Shown: piece after piece, positions 8,760 to 16,892 of the stretch
Position numbering within the stretch: the first letter of the stretch is position 1
Layout of the letters: the number at the start of each line of letters is the position of its first letter
NCBI RefSeq assembly: GCF_001267175.1
Contig: NZ_CP012358.1
Coordinates: 2,107,001 to 2,171,000 of the forward strand
Direction: 5' to 3'
Length of the DNA: 64,000 bases
Origin: Thiopseudomonas alkaliphila
GTDB taxonomy: Bacteria; Pseudomonadota; Gammaproteobacteria; Pseudomonadales; Pseudomonadaceae
Notes under the pieces: generated by a model
What the model was told of the DNA's origin: nothing
Databases searched by the model: none
Seen by the model: the letters and a program-made list of their open reading frames with translations, nothing else
Translations under genes and position numbers: made by a program

Positions 8760-9641
8760 TTAAGCACTGTGCTGGCGCCAAGGGCGGGTCCAGCGTTCAG
8801 ATAAAATGACGCCGAAAATGGTCATACCGCCGCCAATAAAGTGATATGTAGCCAGCTGCTCAGATAACATCAACCAAGCAATCACCGCCGTAATAATTGG
8901 GCCTAAATTAAAAAAACCGGCGGTGCTGCTTGGGCCTAAATGTTTAATCCCAGTCATCCATGCCAAGGGCGCGGCGATTGAGGCAAATACGCAGGCGTAT
9001 AAAATCAGCGGCACGTTAGCGCTAGTTAATCCTACCTTAGGCGACCATAAAAACAGCGGGAATAAGATAATCACCGCCACTAACACCTGTAGGTAAAGCA
9101 TGGTCATGGCTGACAGGGGAATTTGCCATTTTTTTAGCAAGGTGCTGTAGATCGCATAGGATAAAGTAGCGATTAACATCATGGCATCGCCCATGTTGAT
9201 ACCGTGGCTTAGCAGGGAGAGTAAGTCGCCTTCAGAGATAACGAGTAAGACCCCAAGAAACGACACAATTGAGCCAACTAATGCCCCCATCGTGAGTTTT
9301 TGACCAAGTGCCAAAATGGCTAAGGTTAAGGACATCATGGGCATTAACGAGAGGATAATTCCCATATTAGTCGCCGAGGTTTTAGGTGCGGCAAAATAGG
9401 CTAAGCTTTGATAAACCGCCATTCCCAGAAATCCTAAAATAAAAATTTTGCCCATATACGGTTTGGCTGTGGACCAGCTGCGTAGCGCGGGGCGCAGTAA
9501 AAAAGGGGTGAGCAACACGGCAGCAAATAACCAGCGATAAAATCCGATTTCCGCGGGATTAATTGCACCTACGGTGAGTTTGTTGACTACGGTGTTACCA
9601 GCCCAGAACAAGACCGCCAGCAAGGGAAATGCGTAATACAT
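8760..9641 (-). CDS. EamA/DMT-family permease
   Basis: The 293-residue membrane protein has ten predicted helices arranged as two EamA repeats (about residues 1-137 and 148-285). The N-terminus (LAVLFWAGNTVVNKL, NPAEIGFYRWLFA) and the second-repeat end (GPIITAVIAWLMLSEQLATYHFIGGGMTIFGV) are characteristic of drug/metabolite exporters. The substrate is unknown; amino acids, metabolites or toxic compounds are usual. It diverges from an AraC-type regulator 103 bases away, with an inverted repeat between them, so that regulator probably controls it. Confidence 0.9.
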   Translation of the reverse strand: MYYAFPLLAVLFWAGNTVVNKLTVGAINPAEIGFYRWLFAAVLLTPFLLRPALRSWSTAKPYMGKIFILGFLGMAVYQSLAYFAAPKTSATNMGIILSLMPMMSLTLAILALGQKLTMGALVGSIVSFLGVLLVISEGDLLSLLSHGINMGDAMMLIATLSYAIYSTLLKKWQIPLSAMTMLYLQVLVAVIILFPLFLWSPKVGLTSANVPLILYACVFASIAAPLAWMTGIKHLGPSSTAGFFNLGPIITAVIAWLMLSEQLATYHFIGGGMTIFGVILSERWTRPWRQHSA

Positions 9642-9686
9642 AGAGCCTCAGTTGTCATTAAAAGAAGAATGCCCGCTATTATGCGC

Positions 9687-9743
9687 CTGTCTTAATTAAA
9701 GCCTATACTGATTTTCAGACAGAGCAGCGTGAATTTAAGACAG
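9687..9743. promoter_or_regulatory. Inverted-repeat operator candidate between EamA permease and AraC regulator
   Basis: CTGTCTTAA (9687-9695) is repeated inverted as TTAAGACAG (9735-9743), and a related CAGACAG lies at 9716-9722. A TATACT -10-like hexamer (9704-9709) sits between them. The right arm touches the AraC start codon, which would suit autorepression. Function is inferred from position and symmetry. Confidence 0.5.
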
Positions 9744-9744
9744 T

Positions 9745-10524
9745 ATGCAAAAAAAATACCTTAGCATCCCAGAAATCAGTGATTTACCCAGTACGGTATA
9801 TTTTCGCTATGACGAGTTCGGTGCCGATACCCATGCCGCGCCTCATCAGCACAGTTGGGGACAGCTTAATTATACCGCGCGGGGCGTCATGCAACTGGAG
9901 GTGGAAGGCCAAGTGTATTTATCGCCGCCCAGTTATGCGGTCTGGGTGCCACCGCATCATCAGCACAGCTGTTATAACCGTGAGGCGGTAATTTATCGCT
10001 CGGTATATATTGCTGCCAGCGCCTGTGAGCAGCTGCCGCTTCAGCCCTGTGCGGTCGCAATGAGCGATATTTTAAAGGCAATTTTGAATGACTTTGCCCT
10101 GCGCGATGTGAAACAGCCAATGACTTTAGCTGATCAAAATTTAGCACAAGTGTTATTGGATCAACTGCAATTAGCGCCAATCGAACAGGCGTATTTACCC
10201 TATGGCAGCTCACCGCAGGTTAATCAGATTTTGCATAGCTTACGTTTGCAGCCAGCCAATAATGCCACCTTAGCTGACTGGGCTGAGCAAGTATTTGTCA
10301 GTGAGCGCACGCTGGCACGAACTTTTTTGCGTGAGCTGGGCATGAGTTTTGGTGAGTGGCGTCAACGTTTACGTTTTTTAGCCGCGTTAGAGGGTTTAGA
10401 GCAAGGGCAGAGCGTTAAAGCGTTAGCCTTTGACTTAGGCTATAGCAGCTCCTCAGCATTTATTAGTATGTTTCAGCGTCATGCAGGCTGTACTCCCGAG
10501 GCTTATCGGCGCCAACAAAACTAA
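9745..10524 (+). CDS. AraC-family transcriptional regulator with N-terminal cupin
   Basis: The protein has 259 residues. The first half is a cupin-like sensor domain (AAPHQHSWGQLNYTARGVMQLEVEG, then PSYAVWVPPHHQHSCYN), which resembles members that bind small ligands. The second half (about residues 165-259) carries the two helix-turn-helix motifs of AraC/XylS proteins (LADWAEQVFVSERTLARTF and VKALAFDLGYSSSSAFISMF). It diverges from the EamA permease, its probable target. The Shine-Dalgarno sequence is poor, so translation may be low. The inducer is unknown. Confidence 0.9.
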   Translation: MQKKYLSIPEISDLPSTVYFRYDEFGADTHAAPHQHSWGQLNYTARGVMQLEVEGQVYLSPPSYAVWVPPHHQHSCYNREAVIYRSVYIAASACEQLPLQPCAVAMSDILKAILNDFALRDVKQPMTLADQNLAQVLLDQLQLAPIEQAYLPYGSSPQVNQILHSLRLQPANNATLADWAEQVFVSERTLARTFLRELGMSFGEWRQRLRFLAALEGLEQGQSVKALAFDLGYSSSSAFISMFQRHAGCTPEAYRRQQN

Positions 10525-10624
10525 GCGATGACTGCCGTCAGTGGACCAGAGGGTCTATACTGTTGGCGTTGTGTTGGGCGTTAATGCCTAACTGTTAAGT
10601 TGCCGTTAGCCCTTAGGAGTGAGT

Positions 10625-11608
10625 ATGTCCTCAGAAATTTTATATCGCCCACGTCGATTAAGACGTACTGCGGCGATTCGTAACTTGGTGCGTGAGCAAA
10701 GTTTTAATCTGGATGATTTGATTCATCCCATTTTTATTGATGAAGGTTTAACTGAGCGTCAAGCAATTGACTCCTTGCCAGGTATTTGTCGCTTTCCTGA
10801 GTCTGAGTTAGCTGCAGAAGTCGATGAGCTGTATAACTTAGGCATTCGCTACATTATGCCGTTTGGTATTTCCCATAAAAAAGATGAAGTTGGCAGCGAT
10901 ACCTGGAATGACGATGGGTTGCTGGCACGAATGGTACGCACCATTAAACAAAGGCATCCGGATATGGTGGTCATTCCGGATATTTGTTTTTGCGAATACA
11001 CCAGTCATGGGCACTGTGGTGTGGTGTGTGATGGCGAAGTAGATAACGACGCCACGGTGGCTAACTTAGTTAAGCAATCAGTAGCAGCCGCGCGGGCCGG
11101 TGCCGATATGCTGGCGCCATCGGCAATGATGGATGGTCAGGTAGCTGCTATTCGTCAGGGCTTAGATGAGGCAGGTTTTAGTCATGTGGGAATTTTAGCT
11201 CACGCGATTAAGTTTGCTTCGGCCTTTTATGGTCCTTTCCGTACCGCGGTGGATTGTAATCTATCGGGCGATCGAAATGGTTATCAGGCGGACTTTGCCA
11301 ATGGTCGTCAGGCAATGGTAGAAGCCGCGATTGATGAGGCCGAAGGTGCAGATATTTTAATGGTTAAACCAGGTACACCGTATTTGGATATTGTGGCGCA
11401 ACTGCGTCAGCGTACCGACCTGCCGATTGCCTCGTATCAGGTGGGGGGAGAATACGCAGCGATTAAGTTTGCCGCCTTAGCTGGTGTACTAGATGAAAAA
11501 CGTACGGTTTTTGAAACCTTAATTGGTTTCAAGCGCGCTGGGGCTGACATGGTGGTGAGTTATTACACCAAGCAAGTCGCCGAGTGGTTAAAACAAGACC
11601 AAGCGTAA
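10625..11608 (+). CDS. hemB: Delta-aminolevulinic acid dehydratase (porphobilinogen synthase), zinc-type
   Basis: HemB condenses two 5-aminolevulinate molecules to porphobilinogen in haem synthesis. I place the start at the ATG at 10625 (327 residues) because AGGAG lies 5 bases before it; an in-frame GTG at 10619 overlaps that site. Active-site lysine motifs are visible in AHAIKFASAFYGPFR and ILMVKPGTPYLD. The metal loop reads CFCEYTSHGHCG with three cysteines, so this is the zinc-dependent type as in E. coli rather than the magnesium type best known from P. aeruginosa. It is a single gene ending at a terminator shared with yhhQ. Confidence 0.96.
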   Translation: MSSEILYRPRRLRRTAAIRNLVREQSFNLDDLIHPIFIDEGLTERQAIDSLPGICRFPESELAAEVDELYNLGIRYIMPFGISHKKDEVGSDTWNDDGLLARMVRTIKQRHPDMVVIPDICFCEYTSHGHCGVVCDGEVDNDATVANLVKQSVAAARAGADMLAPSAMMDGQVAAIRQGLDEAGFSHVGILAHAIKFASAFYGPFRTAVDCNLSGDRNGYQADFANGRQAMVEAAIDEAEGADILMVKPGTPYLDIVAQLRQRTDLPIASYQVGGEYAAIKFAALAGVLDEKRTVFETLIGFKRAGADMVVSYYTKQVAEWLKQDQA

Positions 11609-11625
11609 GTTGACGTTTAAGCAGC

Positions 11626-11653
11626 AAAAAGGCATCCATGTGATGCCTTTTTT
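11626..11653. terminator. Bidirectional terminator between hemB and yhhQ
   Basis: AAAAAGGCATC, loop CATGT, GATGCCTTTTTT lies between the convergent stops. The A and T flanks allow termination in both directions. Confidence 0.85.
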
Positions 11654-11675
11654 ATTAATCTAAGATTAGCGTTGA

Positions 11676-12305
11676 TTATCTACGCTTTAGATAATGGGTA
11701 ATGCGATTGAGCAACATACCATACAGCGGTACAAATAAGGTCATACTGATCGCCAGCTTAATTACATAATCGACTGCCGCGATTTCCACCCAGTGTTCCG
11801 CCATAAACGCATTGCTGCTTTGCCAAAAGGCGACCCAGAAGAACACAAAGGTATCAACTAAATTACCAATTAAAGTCGAAGCTGCAGGAGCAACCCACCA
11901 TTGGGGCAGTTGCCGTAGTCGATCAAAAACAGTGATATCCAATAACTGGCCGACCACATACGCTGCGAAACTGGCCAGAGCGATACGGAACACAAAACTA
12001 TTAAACTGCAACAAGGTGGCGGCTCCTTGAAAGCTGCCCTCATGAAACAGTGCCGAGACTAGGTAGGATGCCAAGAGAGCCGGCAGCATGGCCCAACCCA
12101 CTATTTTGCGTGCGGGTTGTTTACCAATTAAACGCACTGTGAGATCAGTGGCAAGAAAAATAAAGGGAAAGCTAAACGCGCCCCAGGTGGTTTGCCAGCC
12201 CAGTAACTCCATGGGGAACTGCACCAAATAGTTGCTGGCAATAATAATGAGAATGTGCAGAGTAGCGAGTGCCAGAATTAACCGGCGTAAAGCAGCGTTA
12301 TACAT
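11676..12305 (-). CDS. yhhQ: Queuosine precursor transporter (7-cyano-7-deazaguanine uptake)
   Basis: The 209-residue protein has six predicted membrane helices and matches the YhhQ/QPTR family, which imports preQ0/preQ1 for tRNA queuosine. Typical segments are QFPMELLGWQTTWGAFSFPF, FLATDLTVRLIGKQPARKIV and STLIGNLVDTFVFFWVAFW. Its start at 12305 overlaps no neighbour, and it has its own upstream region. Assignment rests on recognised family sequence; transport specificity is inferred from E. coli YhhQ. Confidence 0.9.
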   Translation of the reverse strand: MYNAALRRLILALATLHILIIIASNYLVQFPMELLGWQTTWGAFSFPFIFLATDLTVRLIGKQPARKIVGWAMLPALLASYLVSALFHEGSFQGAATLLQFNSFVFRIALASFAAYVVGQLLDITVFDRLRQLPQWWVAPAASTLIGNLVDTFVFFWVAFWQSSNAFMAEHWVEIAAVDYVIKLAISMTLFVPLYGMLLNRITHYLKRR

Positions 12306-12423
12306 ACCACAACCATTTTTAATGGGGGCGAGGGAACCCAGAATTGGCGCGCAGTATAACCAGTAACGGCTAAGTTGTTAATCGACAAAAATATAGACAG
12401 TTTATTTAAAGTTATTAACTAAG

Positions 12424-12746
12424 TTATCAACAGGGTTACAACGCTGAAGTTTAGCTGGCTGAGCTGGCATTAGTGGGAGAAAACTAAAAGACTGTGTATA
12501 AGTGTGTTGTGTATAAAATGGTAAAACTATTTAACGGCTGCGACAATTATTCACTGAGTGTAATTAAAGCTATATTGATCAGCGACTTACTGGTTTTGTA
12601 CACAGTGTAGTTAACTAATTATAGGGCGGACTGGAGGCGAGTCTGCAAGCATTGCATGATTGGTTGTTTTTTGAGCGAATGCTAGGGAGGGCAGAGGATG
12701 TGGGCTGTTGCGATTTGTACTAAAGCTTTTAACAGAGTTATCCACA
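12424..12746. other. Cluster of DnaA-box-like 9-mers in the yhhQ-aspA gap
   Basis: This AT-rich 478-base gap has no gene. It holds TTATACACA twice on the minus strand (12493-12501, 12508-12516), TTATCCACA on the plus strand (12738-12746) and two single-mismatch boxes (TTATCAACA 12424-12432, TTGTACACA 12596-12604). The consensus is TTATNCACA. Replication or DnaA-titration function is only a hypothesis; the usual dnaA/rpmH origin neighbours are absent. Confidence 0.45.
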
Positions 12747-12769
12747 AAGAATAGGGATAACTCTGTTAA
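12729..12769 (-). terminator. Hairpin downstream of aspA
   Basis: TTAACAGAGTTATCC and GGATAACTCTGTTAA form perfect 15-base arms just beyond the aspA stop codon. There is no good T-run on either side, so termination may be partial. One arm contains the perfect DnaA box TTATCCACA. Confidence 0.5.
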
Positions 12770-12783
12770 CCGGTTACATTAGC

Positions 12784-14202
12784 TTATTTCTGTGGGATAG
12801 AGCGTGGTGCAATCATATTTTCTGGACGTAGAATTTCCGCCAGTAATTCTTCATCTAACAGGTTTTCTTCACGCACTAACTCGAGGACACCACGGCCAGT
12901 TTCTAAAGCGATTTTGGCGATGCGGGTAGAGTTTTCGTAACCAATATAGGGGTTAAGTGCGGTGACTAAGCCAATGGAGTGTTCTACTAGCTCACGGCAA
13001 TGTTGCTCATTGGCGGTAATGCCTTCAATGCAATGCTCGCGCAGCATATCCATCGCACGCTTGAGTAAGCGAATCGAATCAAAGGTTTTCCACGCAATCA
13101 GGGGTTCCATCACGTTGAGCTGCAATTGTCCTGCTTCAGCGGCCATGGTGAGAGATAAGTCATTACCAATAATTTCATAGGCTACCTGATTTACAGCTTC
13201 TGGAATCACCGGGTTAACCTTGCCTGGCATAATAGAGCTGCCGGGTTGACGGGGCGGTAGGTTAATTTCGTTAATCCCAGTACGTGGGCCACTAGAGAGC
13301 AAGCGTAAGTCGTTACAGATCTTTGAAAGCTTCACTGCAGTGCGCTTGAGCATGCCGGATAACAGCACAAAGGCGCCCATGTCATAGGTGGCTTCAATTA
13401 AGTCTGTCGCGGCTTTTACCGGATGCCCACTGATTGCTGCAAGGCGTTGAACCGCTAAGCCTTGATAGCGAGGATCGGCATTAATCCCAGTGCCGATGGC
13501 GGTACCGCCTAAGTTAACCCAAGTTAACAGGTCGGGCACTAGCTTATCGAGGCGATTTAAGTCTTCCCCAAGGTTAGTGGCAAAGGCATTAAATTCTTGG
13601 CCAAGCGTCATAGGCACCGCATCTTGCAGTTGAGTGCGGCCCATTTTTAATACGCTGGAAAATTCTACGCCCTTGGCTTGAAAGGCATTCATTAAGGCTT
13701 TAAGGCTGGTCAGCAAGTCTTGATAGCCAAGCAGTAACCCTACGCGAATGGCCGTTGGATAGGCATCGTTGGTGGATTGCGCCATGTTGACGTCATTATT
13801 GGGGTGTAAAAACTGGTACTCGCCTTTAGCTTTGCCCATGGCTTCCAGGGCTAAGTTAGCAATGACCTCGTTGGCATTCATGTTGGTGGAGGTGCCGGCG
13901 CCACCTTGGATCATATCGACAATAAACTGATCGTGATGCTGGCCATCAATGAGTTGTTTACAGGCGAGGGTAATGGCTTTGTGCTTATCGGCTGATAAGT
14001 AACCGAGCTGATGGTTGGCATCAGCTGCGGCTTGCTTAACCATAGCTAAGGCGATAACAAAGTTAGGGTAGTGGGCCAGAGGAACGCCTGATAAGTTAAA
14101 GTTATTGCAGGCACGTAAGGTCTGAATGCCGTAATAAGCATCCGCGGGTACTTCTAGGGTACCCAGTAAGTCTTTTTCTAAGCGAGTATTGGCAGAAGAC
14201 AT
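12784..14202 (-). CDS. aspA: Aspartate ammonia-lyase (aspartase)
   Basis: The 472-residue protein belongs to the aspartase/fumarase superfamily and should convert L-aspartate to fumarate and ammonia in the cytoplasm. The signature GSSIMPGKVNP (about residues 318-328) with its catalytic serine loop is intact. Other blocks are VPADAYYGIQTLRACNNF, QGGAGTSTNMNANEVIAN and NDVNMAQSTNDAYPTA. YYGIQTLRA near the N-terminus and the length favour aspartase over class II fumarase, though substrate cannot be proved from motifs alone. It is transcribed alone and followed by a 15-bp hairpin. Confidence 0.92.
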   Translation of the reverse strand: MSSANTRLEKDLLGTLEVPADAYYGIQTLRACNNFNLSGVPLAHYPNFVIALAMVKQAAADANHQLGYLSADKHKAITLACKQLIDGQHHDQFIVDMIQGGAGTSTNMNANEVIANLALEAMGKAKGEYQFLHPNNDVNMAQSTNDAYPTAIRVGLLLGYQDLLTSLKALMNAFQAKGVEFSSVLKMGRTQLQDAVPMTLGQEFNAFATNLGEDLNRLDKLVPDLLTWVNLGGTAIGTGINADPRYQGLAVQRLAAISGHPVKAATDLIEATYDMGAFVLLSGMLKRTAVKLSKICNDLRLLSSGPRTGINEINLPPRQPGSSIMPGKVNPVIPEAVNQVAYEIIGNDLSLTMAAEAGQLQLNVMEPLIAWKTFDSIRLLKRAMDMLREHCIEGITANEQHCRELVEHSIGLVTALNPYIGYENSTRIAKIALETGRGVLELVREENLLDEELLAEILRPENMIAPRSIPQK

Positions 14203-14384
14203 GAAGCAACCTATTTCACGGTTAATAAGTAAGCCGCTATTTTACGTGAGCTACCAGAGAAAGGCTAAGCAACTCAGCGGCGGGTTGGGGCGTAACGTGT
14301 GAGTGTCGACCTGTATCAATAGAAAAACAACAACTAGGCGAAAAGTGCGCTGGTATTAGTTTTTTATTCGTCAGGGGTAAAGGG

Positions 14385-14930
14385 CTAGCGTAAAAACTCT
14401 TGGCTAAAGGTTTTAAAGGTCGGGTGTTTAGCATCACGTAGCCATTCAAAACCGACCATTTCTTTGGTTACCAGTACTGCACCTTGTTGCTGCATACGCT
14501 GCAGTGCGTAGTGAGTGTCTTGCGGCTGGCGTGCTGAAATGGCATCCACCACTACAAAGACCTGTTTGTTTTGCGCCAACAGCTGTAAGGCGGTTTGTAA
14601 AATACAGGCGTGGGCTTCAATACCGCAGAGCACAAACTGTTGGTACTGCGCCAGTGGATAGTGTTGGCTAAAGTCAGCGCTGGCTAGGCAAGAAAATACC
14701 GTTTTATCAACCACAGTGACCTGCTCTAGATAAGGTTGCAGAGCCGCAACCGTAGGTCCAATGCCTTTGGCGTATTGCTCGGTAGCGGCAATCGGCACCT
14801 TGAGCAATTGGCTGAGTTTTAGCAGCCATTGGCAATTAGCCACTAACTGTTGGGGCTGATCAACTGCGGCCACTAGTTTGTCTTGCATATCAATTAAGAG
14901 CAGTAAGCTTTGTTCGGTTGTCATTAACAT
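14385..14930 (-). CDS. Isochorismatase-like cysteine hydrolase
   Basis: This 181-residue protein fits the isochorismatase-like family, a Rossmann-like fold with an Asp-Lys-Cys triad. The triad is visible as LLIDMQDKL (Asp), VVDKTVFSC (Lys) and VLCGIEAHACI (Cys). Its short length and the FSCLASADF region resemble the YcaC/nicotinamidase-related group of unassigned hydrolases. GGAG lies 8 bases before the ATG at 14930; an in-frame ATG two codons later is possible. It stands alone between aspA and a terminator. The substrate is unknown. Confidence 0.88.
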   Translation of the reverse strand: MLMTTEQSLLLLIDMQDKLVAAVDQPQQLVANCQWLLKLSQLLKVPIAATEQYAKGIGPTVAALQPYLEQVTVVDKTVFSCLASADFSQHYPLAQYQQFVLCGIEAHACILQTALQLLAQNKQVFVVVDAISARQPQDTHYALQRMQQQGAVLVTKEMVGFEWLRDAKHPTFKTFSQEFLR

Positions 14931-14971
14931 GGGGCAGTCTCCGTAGATGATGGCTTAAGCGCGCTAGACAT

Positions 14972-15007
14972 AAAAAAAGCGGTACCGTTTAGCACAGTAC
15001 CGCTTTT
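14972..15007 (-). terminator. Terminator of the acyl-CoA operon
   Basis: On the minus strand AAAAGCGGTAC and GTACCGCTTTTTTT form a stem ending in seven T residues, 30 bases after the acyl-CoA dehydrogenase stop codon. Confidence 0.85.
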
Positions 15008-15036
15008 GAGTCGCTGGTTGTTACCTGAGCACTGGT

Positions 15037-16809
15037 TTAGAACTGCTCGGCAGCAAGTTCGTATAGGCTGGTGCTACCGGCACAAATGCTCGCCTCTAGA
15101 CCTAGAGTACGTGGCATTAAGCGCTGGAAGTAGAAAGAAGCAGTTGCCAGTTTGCCACTGTAGAATGCTTCGTCTTCCGCAAGTTTAGCTTGAGCTGCAG
15201 TCGCCATACGTGACCACATCCAAGCATAGGCGGTGTAACCAAACAGGTGTAGGTATTCAACTGAGGCTGCACCTACTTCGTTCGGATTTTGCGCCGCTTC
15301 ATTGATTAACCAGTTGGTTACTTTTTCTAGACGCTCAAGGGCTTCTAGGGTCTCTTTAGCGTACAGCGTGCCAGGTTGGGCAACGCTTTCACGAACCAAG
15401 TTAGCGAAGATTTTTACAAACGCGCCGCCATTGGAGACGACTTTACGACCGGCTAAGTCTAAGGCTTGGATACCGTTGGTACCTTCGTAGATTTGCGCAA
15501 TACGTACGTCACGTACTAGCTGCTCTTGGCCCCACTCGCGGATATAGCCGTGACCGCCGAATACTTGCTGACCGTGAACACAGCTTTCTAAACCGTTATC
15601 GGTGAAGAAGGCTTTAGCAATTGGAGTTAACAAGGCAACCATGTCAGCTGCTTGTTTTTGCTCTTCTACGTCAGTGCTGAACTTAGAGATGTCTAATTGT
15701 TCGCCCACTAAGCAAGCAAAAGCCCGACCACCTTCAGTTAAGGCTTTCATGGTGAGCAGCATACGACGCACATCTGGGTGCACCATGATTGGGTCAGCGG
15801 CTTGATCTTTGTTCTGTGGGCCAGTTGGCGCACGGCTTTGGATACGCTCGTTGGCGTATTCCACAGCACTTTGGTAAGAGGCTTCAGCACAACCGATACC
15901 TTGAATACCGATTGATAGACGCTCGTAGTTCATCATCGTGAACATTGCAGCCAAACCTTTGTTTACTTCACCAACGAGGTAACCGGTGGCACCATCAAAG
16001 TTCATCACGCAGGTGGCAGAAGCTTTAATACCCATTTTGTGCTCAATCGAGCCACAGCTCACTGCGTTTTGCTCACCCAGTGAACCGTCTTCTTTGACCA
16101 TCACTTTAGGTACTAGGAACAAGGAAATACCACGGGCACCTGCAGGTGCATCCGGTAGTTTAGCTAGCACTAAGTGAATAATGTTTTCGGTCAGGTCTTG
16201 CTCACCACCGGTGATGAAAATTTTGCTCCCGGTAATTTTGTAGGTGCCATCAGCATGGGGTTCTGCACGGGTGCGAATAATACCTAAGTCAGTACCAGCG
16301 TGTGCTTCGGTTAAGCACATAGAACCTGCCCAGCGGCCTTCGTATAACGGCGGTAAGAATTTTTCTTTTAATTCTTGGCTGGCGTGTGCATCAATGGCTA
16401 AGCACGCACCAGAACTTAGGGCTGAGTACAGCGCAAAGCTGGAGTTAGCAGAGTACAGCATTTCTTCAAACTGTACGGATAGCATTTTTGGCATACCCAT
16501 ACCGTTAAATTCTGGGTTACCACCTAAACCAACCCAGCCACCTTCAATGTAGGTTTGGTAAGCTTCTTTAAAGCCGGCTGGCGTGGTTACTACGCCATCA
16601 TTCCACTGTGCGCCTTCTTCGTCACCACTACGGTTTAATGGCGCAATCAGTTGACCAGTAACCTTTGCTGCTTCTTCTAAGATCGCATCGGCCGTATCCA
16701 CATCAACGGTTTCTGCTAAGGCAGGTAAGCGAGCCCAAAGTTTTGGCGCATCAAATACTTCATGAAGAACAAAGCGCATGTCGCGTAGCGGAGCATTATA
16801 TTCAGCCAT
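15037..16809 (-). CDS. Acyl-CoA dehydrogenase (FadE1/FadE2-like, 590 residues)
   Basis: This FAD enzyme should introduce the trans-2 double bond in acyl-CoA during beta-oxidation. At 590 residues it belongs to the long form with an extra C-terminal domain. That form includes the P. aeruginosa FadE1/FadE2 enzymes and DmdC-type dehydrogenases of methylmercaptopropionyl-CoA. The FAD/substrate block CLTEAHAGTDLG and the region QIYEGTNGIQALDLAGRK, around the usual catalytic glutamate, are present. A good AGGA lies 8 bases before ATG. It is the last gene of the ligase-permease-dehydrogenase run and ends in a strong terminator. The chain-length preference cannot be read. Confidence 0.92.
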   Translation of the reverse strand: MAEYNAPLRDMRFVLHEVFDAPKLWARLPALAETVDVDTADAILEEAAKVTGQLIAPLNRSGDEEGAQWNDGVVTTPAGFKEAYQTYIEGGWVGLGGNPEFNGMGMPKMLSVQFEEMLYSANSSFALYSALSSGACLAIDAHASQELKEKFLPPLYEGRWAGSMCLTEAHAGTDLGIIRTRAEPHADGTYKITGSKIFITGGEQDLTENIIHLVLAKLPDAPAGARGISLFLVPKVMVKEDGSLGEQNAVSCGSIEHKMGIKASATCVMNFDGATGYLVGEVNKGLAAMFTMMNYERLSIGIQGIGCAEASYQSAVEYANERIQSRAPTGPQNKDQAADPIMVHPDVRRMLLTMKALTEGGRAFACLVGEQLDISKFSTDVEEQKQAADMVALLTPIAKAFFTDNGLESCVHGQQVFGGHGYIREWGQEQLVRDVRIAQIYEGTNGIQALDLAGRKVVSNGGAFVKIFANLVRESVAQPGTLYAKETLEALERLEKVTNWLINEAAQNPNEVGAASVEYLHLFGYTAYAWMWSRMATAAQAKLAEDEAFYSGKLATASFYFQRLMPRTLGLEASICAGSTSLYELAAEQF

Positions 16810-16892
16810 AAATCATCCTACTTTTTTTCAGGTGCTGGTTAGTAATGGCCAGCACGTGGTACATAAGGCGCAGCTCATCTGCGCCTTTCGTA

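Noticed and set aside
12306..12783. Chromosome replication origin suggested by DnaA-like boxes.
   Set aside because: No dnaA, dnaN, rpmH or parAB neighbours and no AT-rich 13-mer array were seen, so only a DnaA-site cluster is reported.
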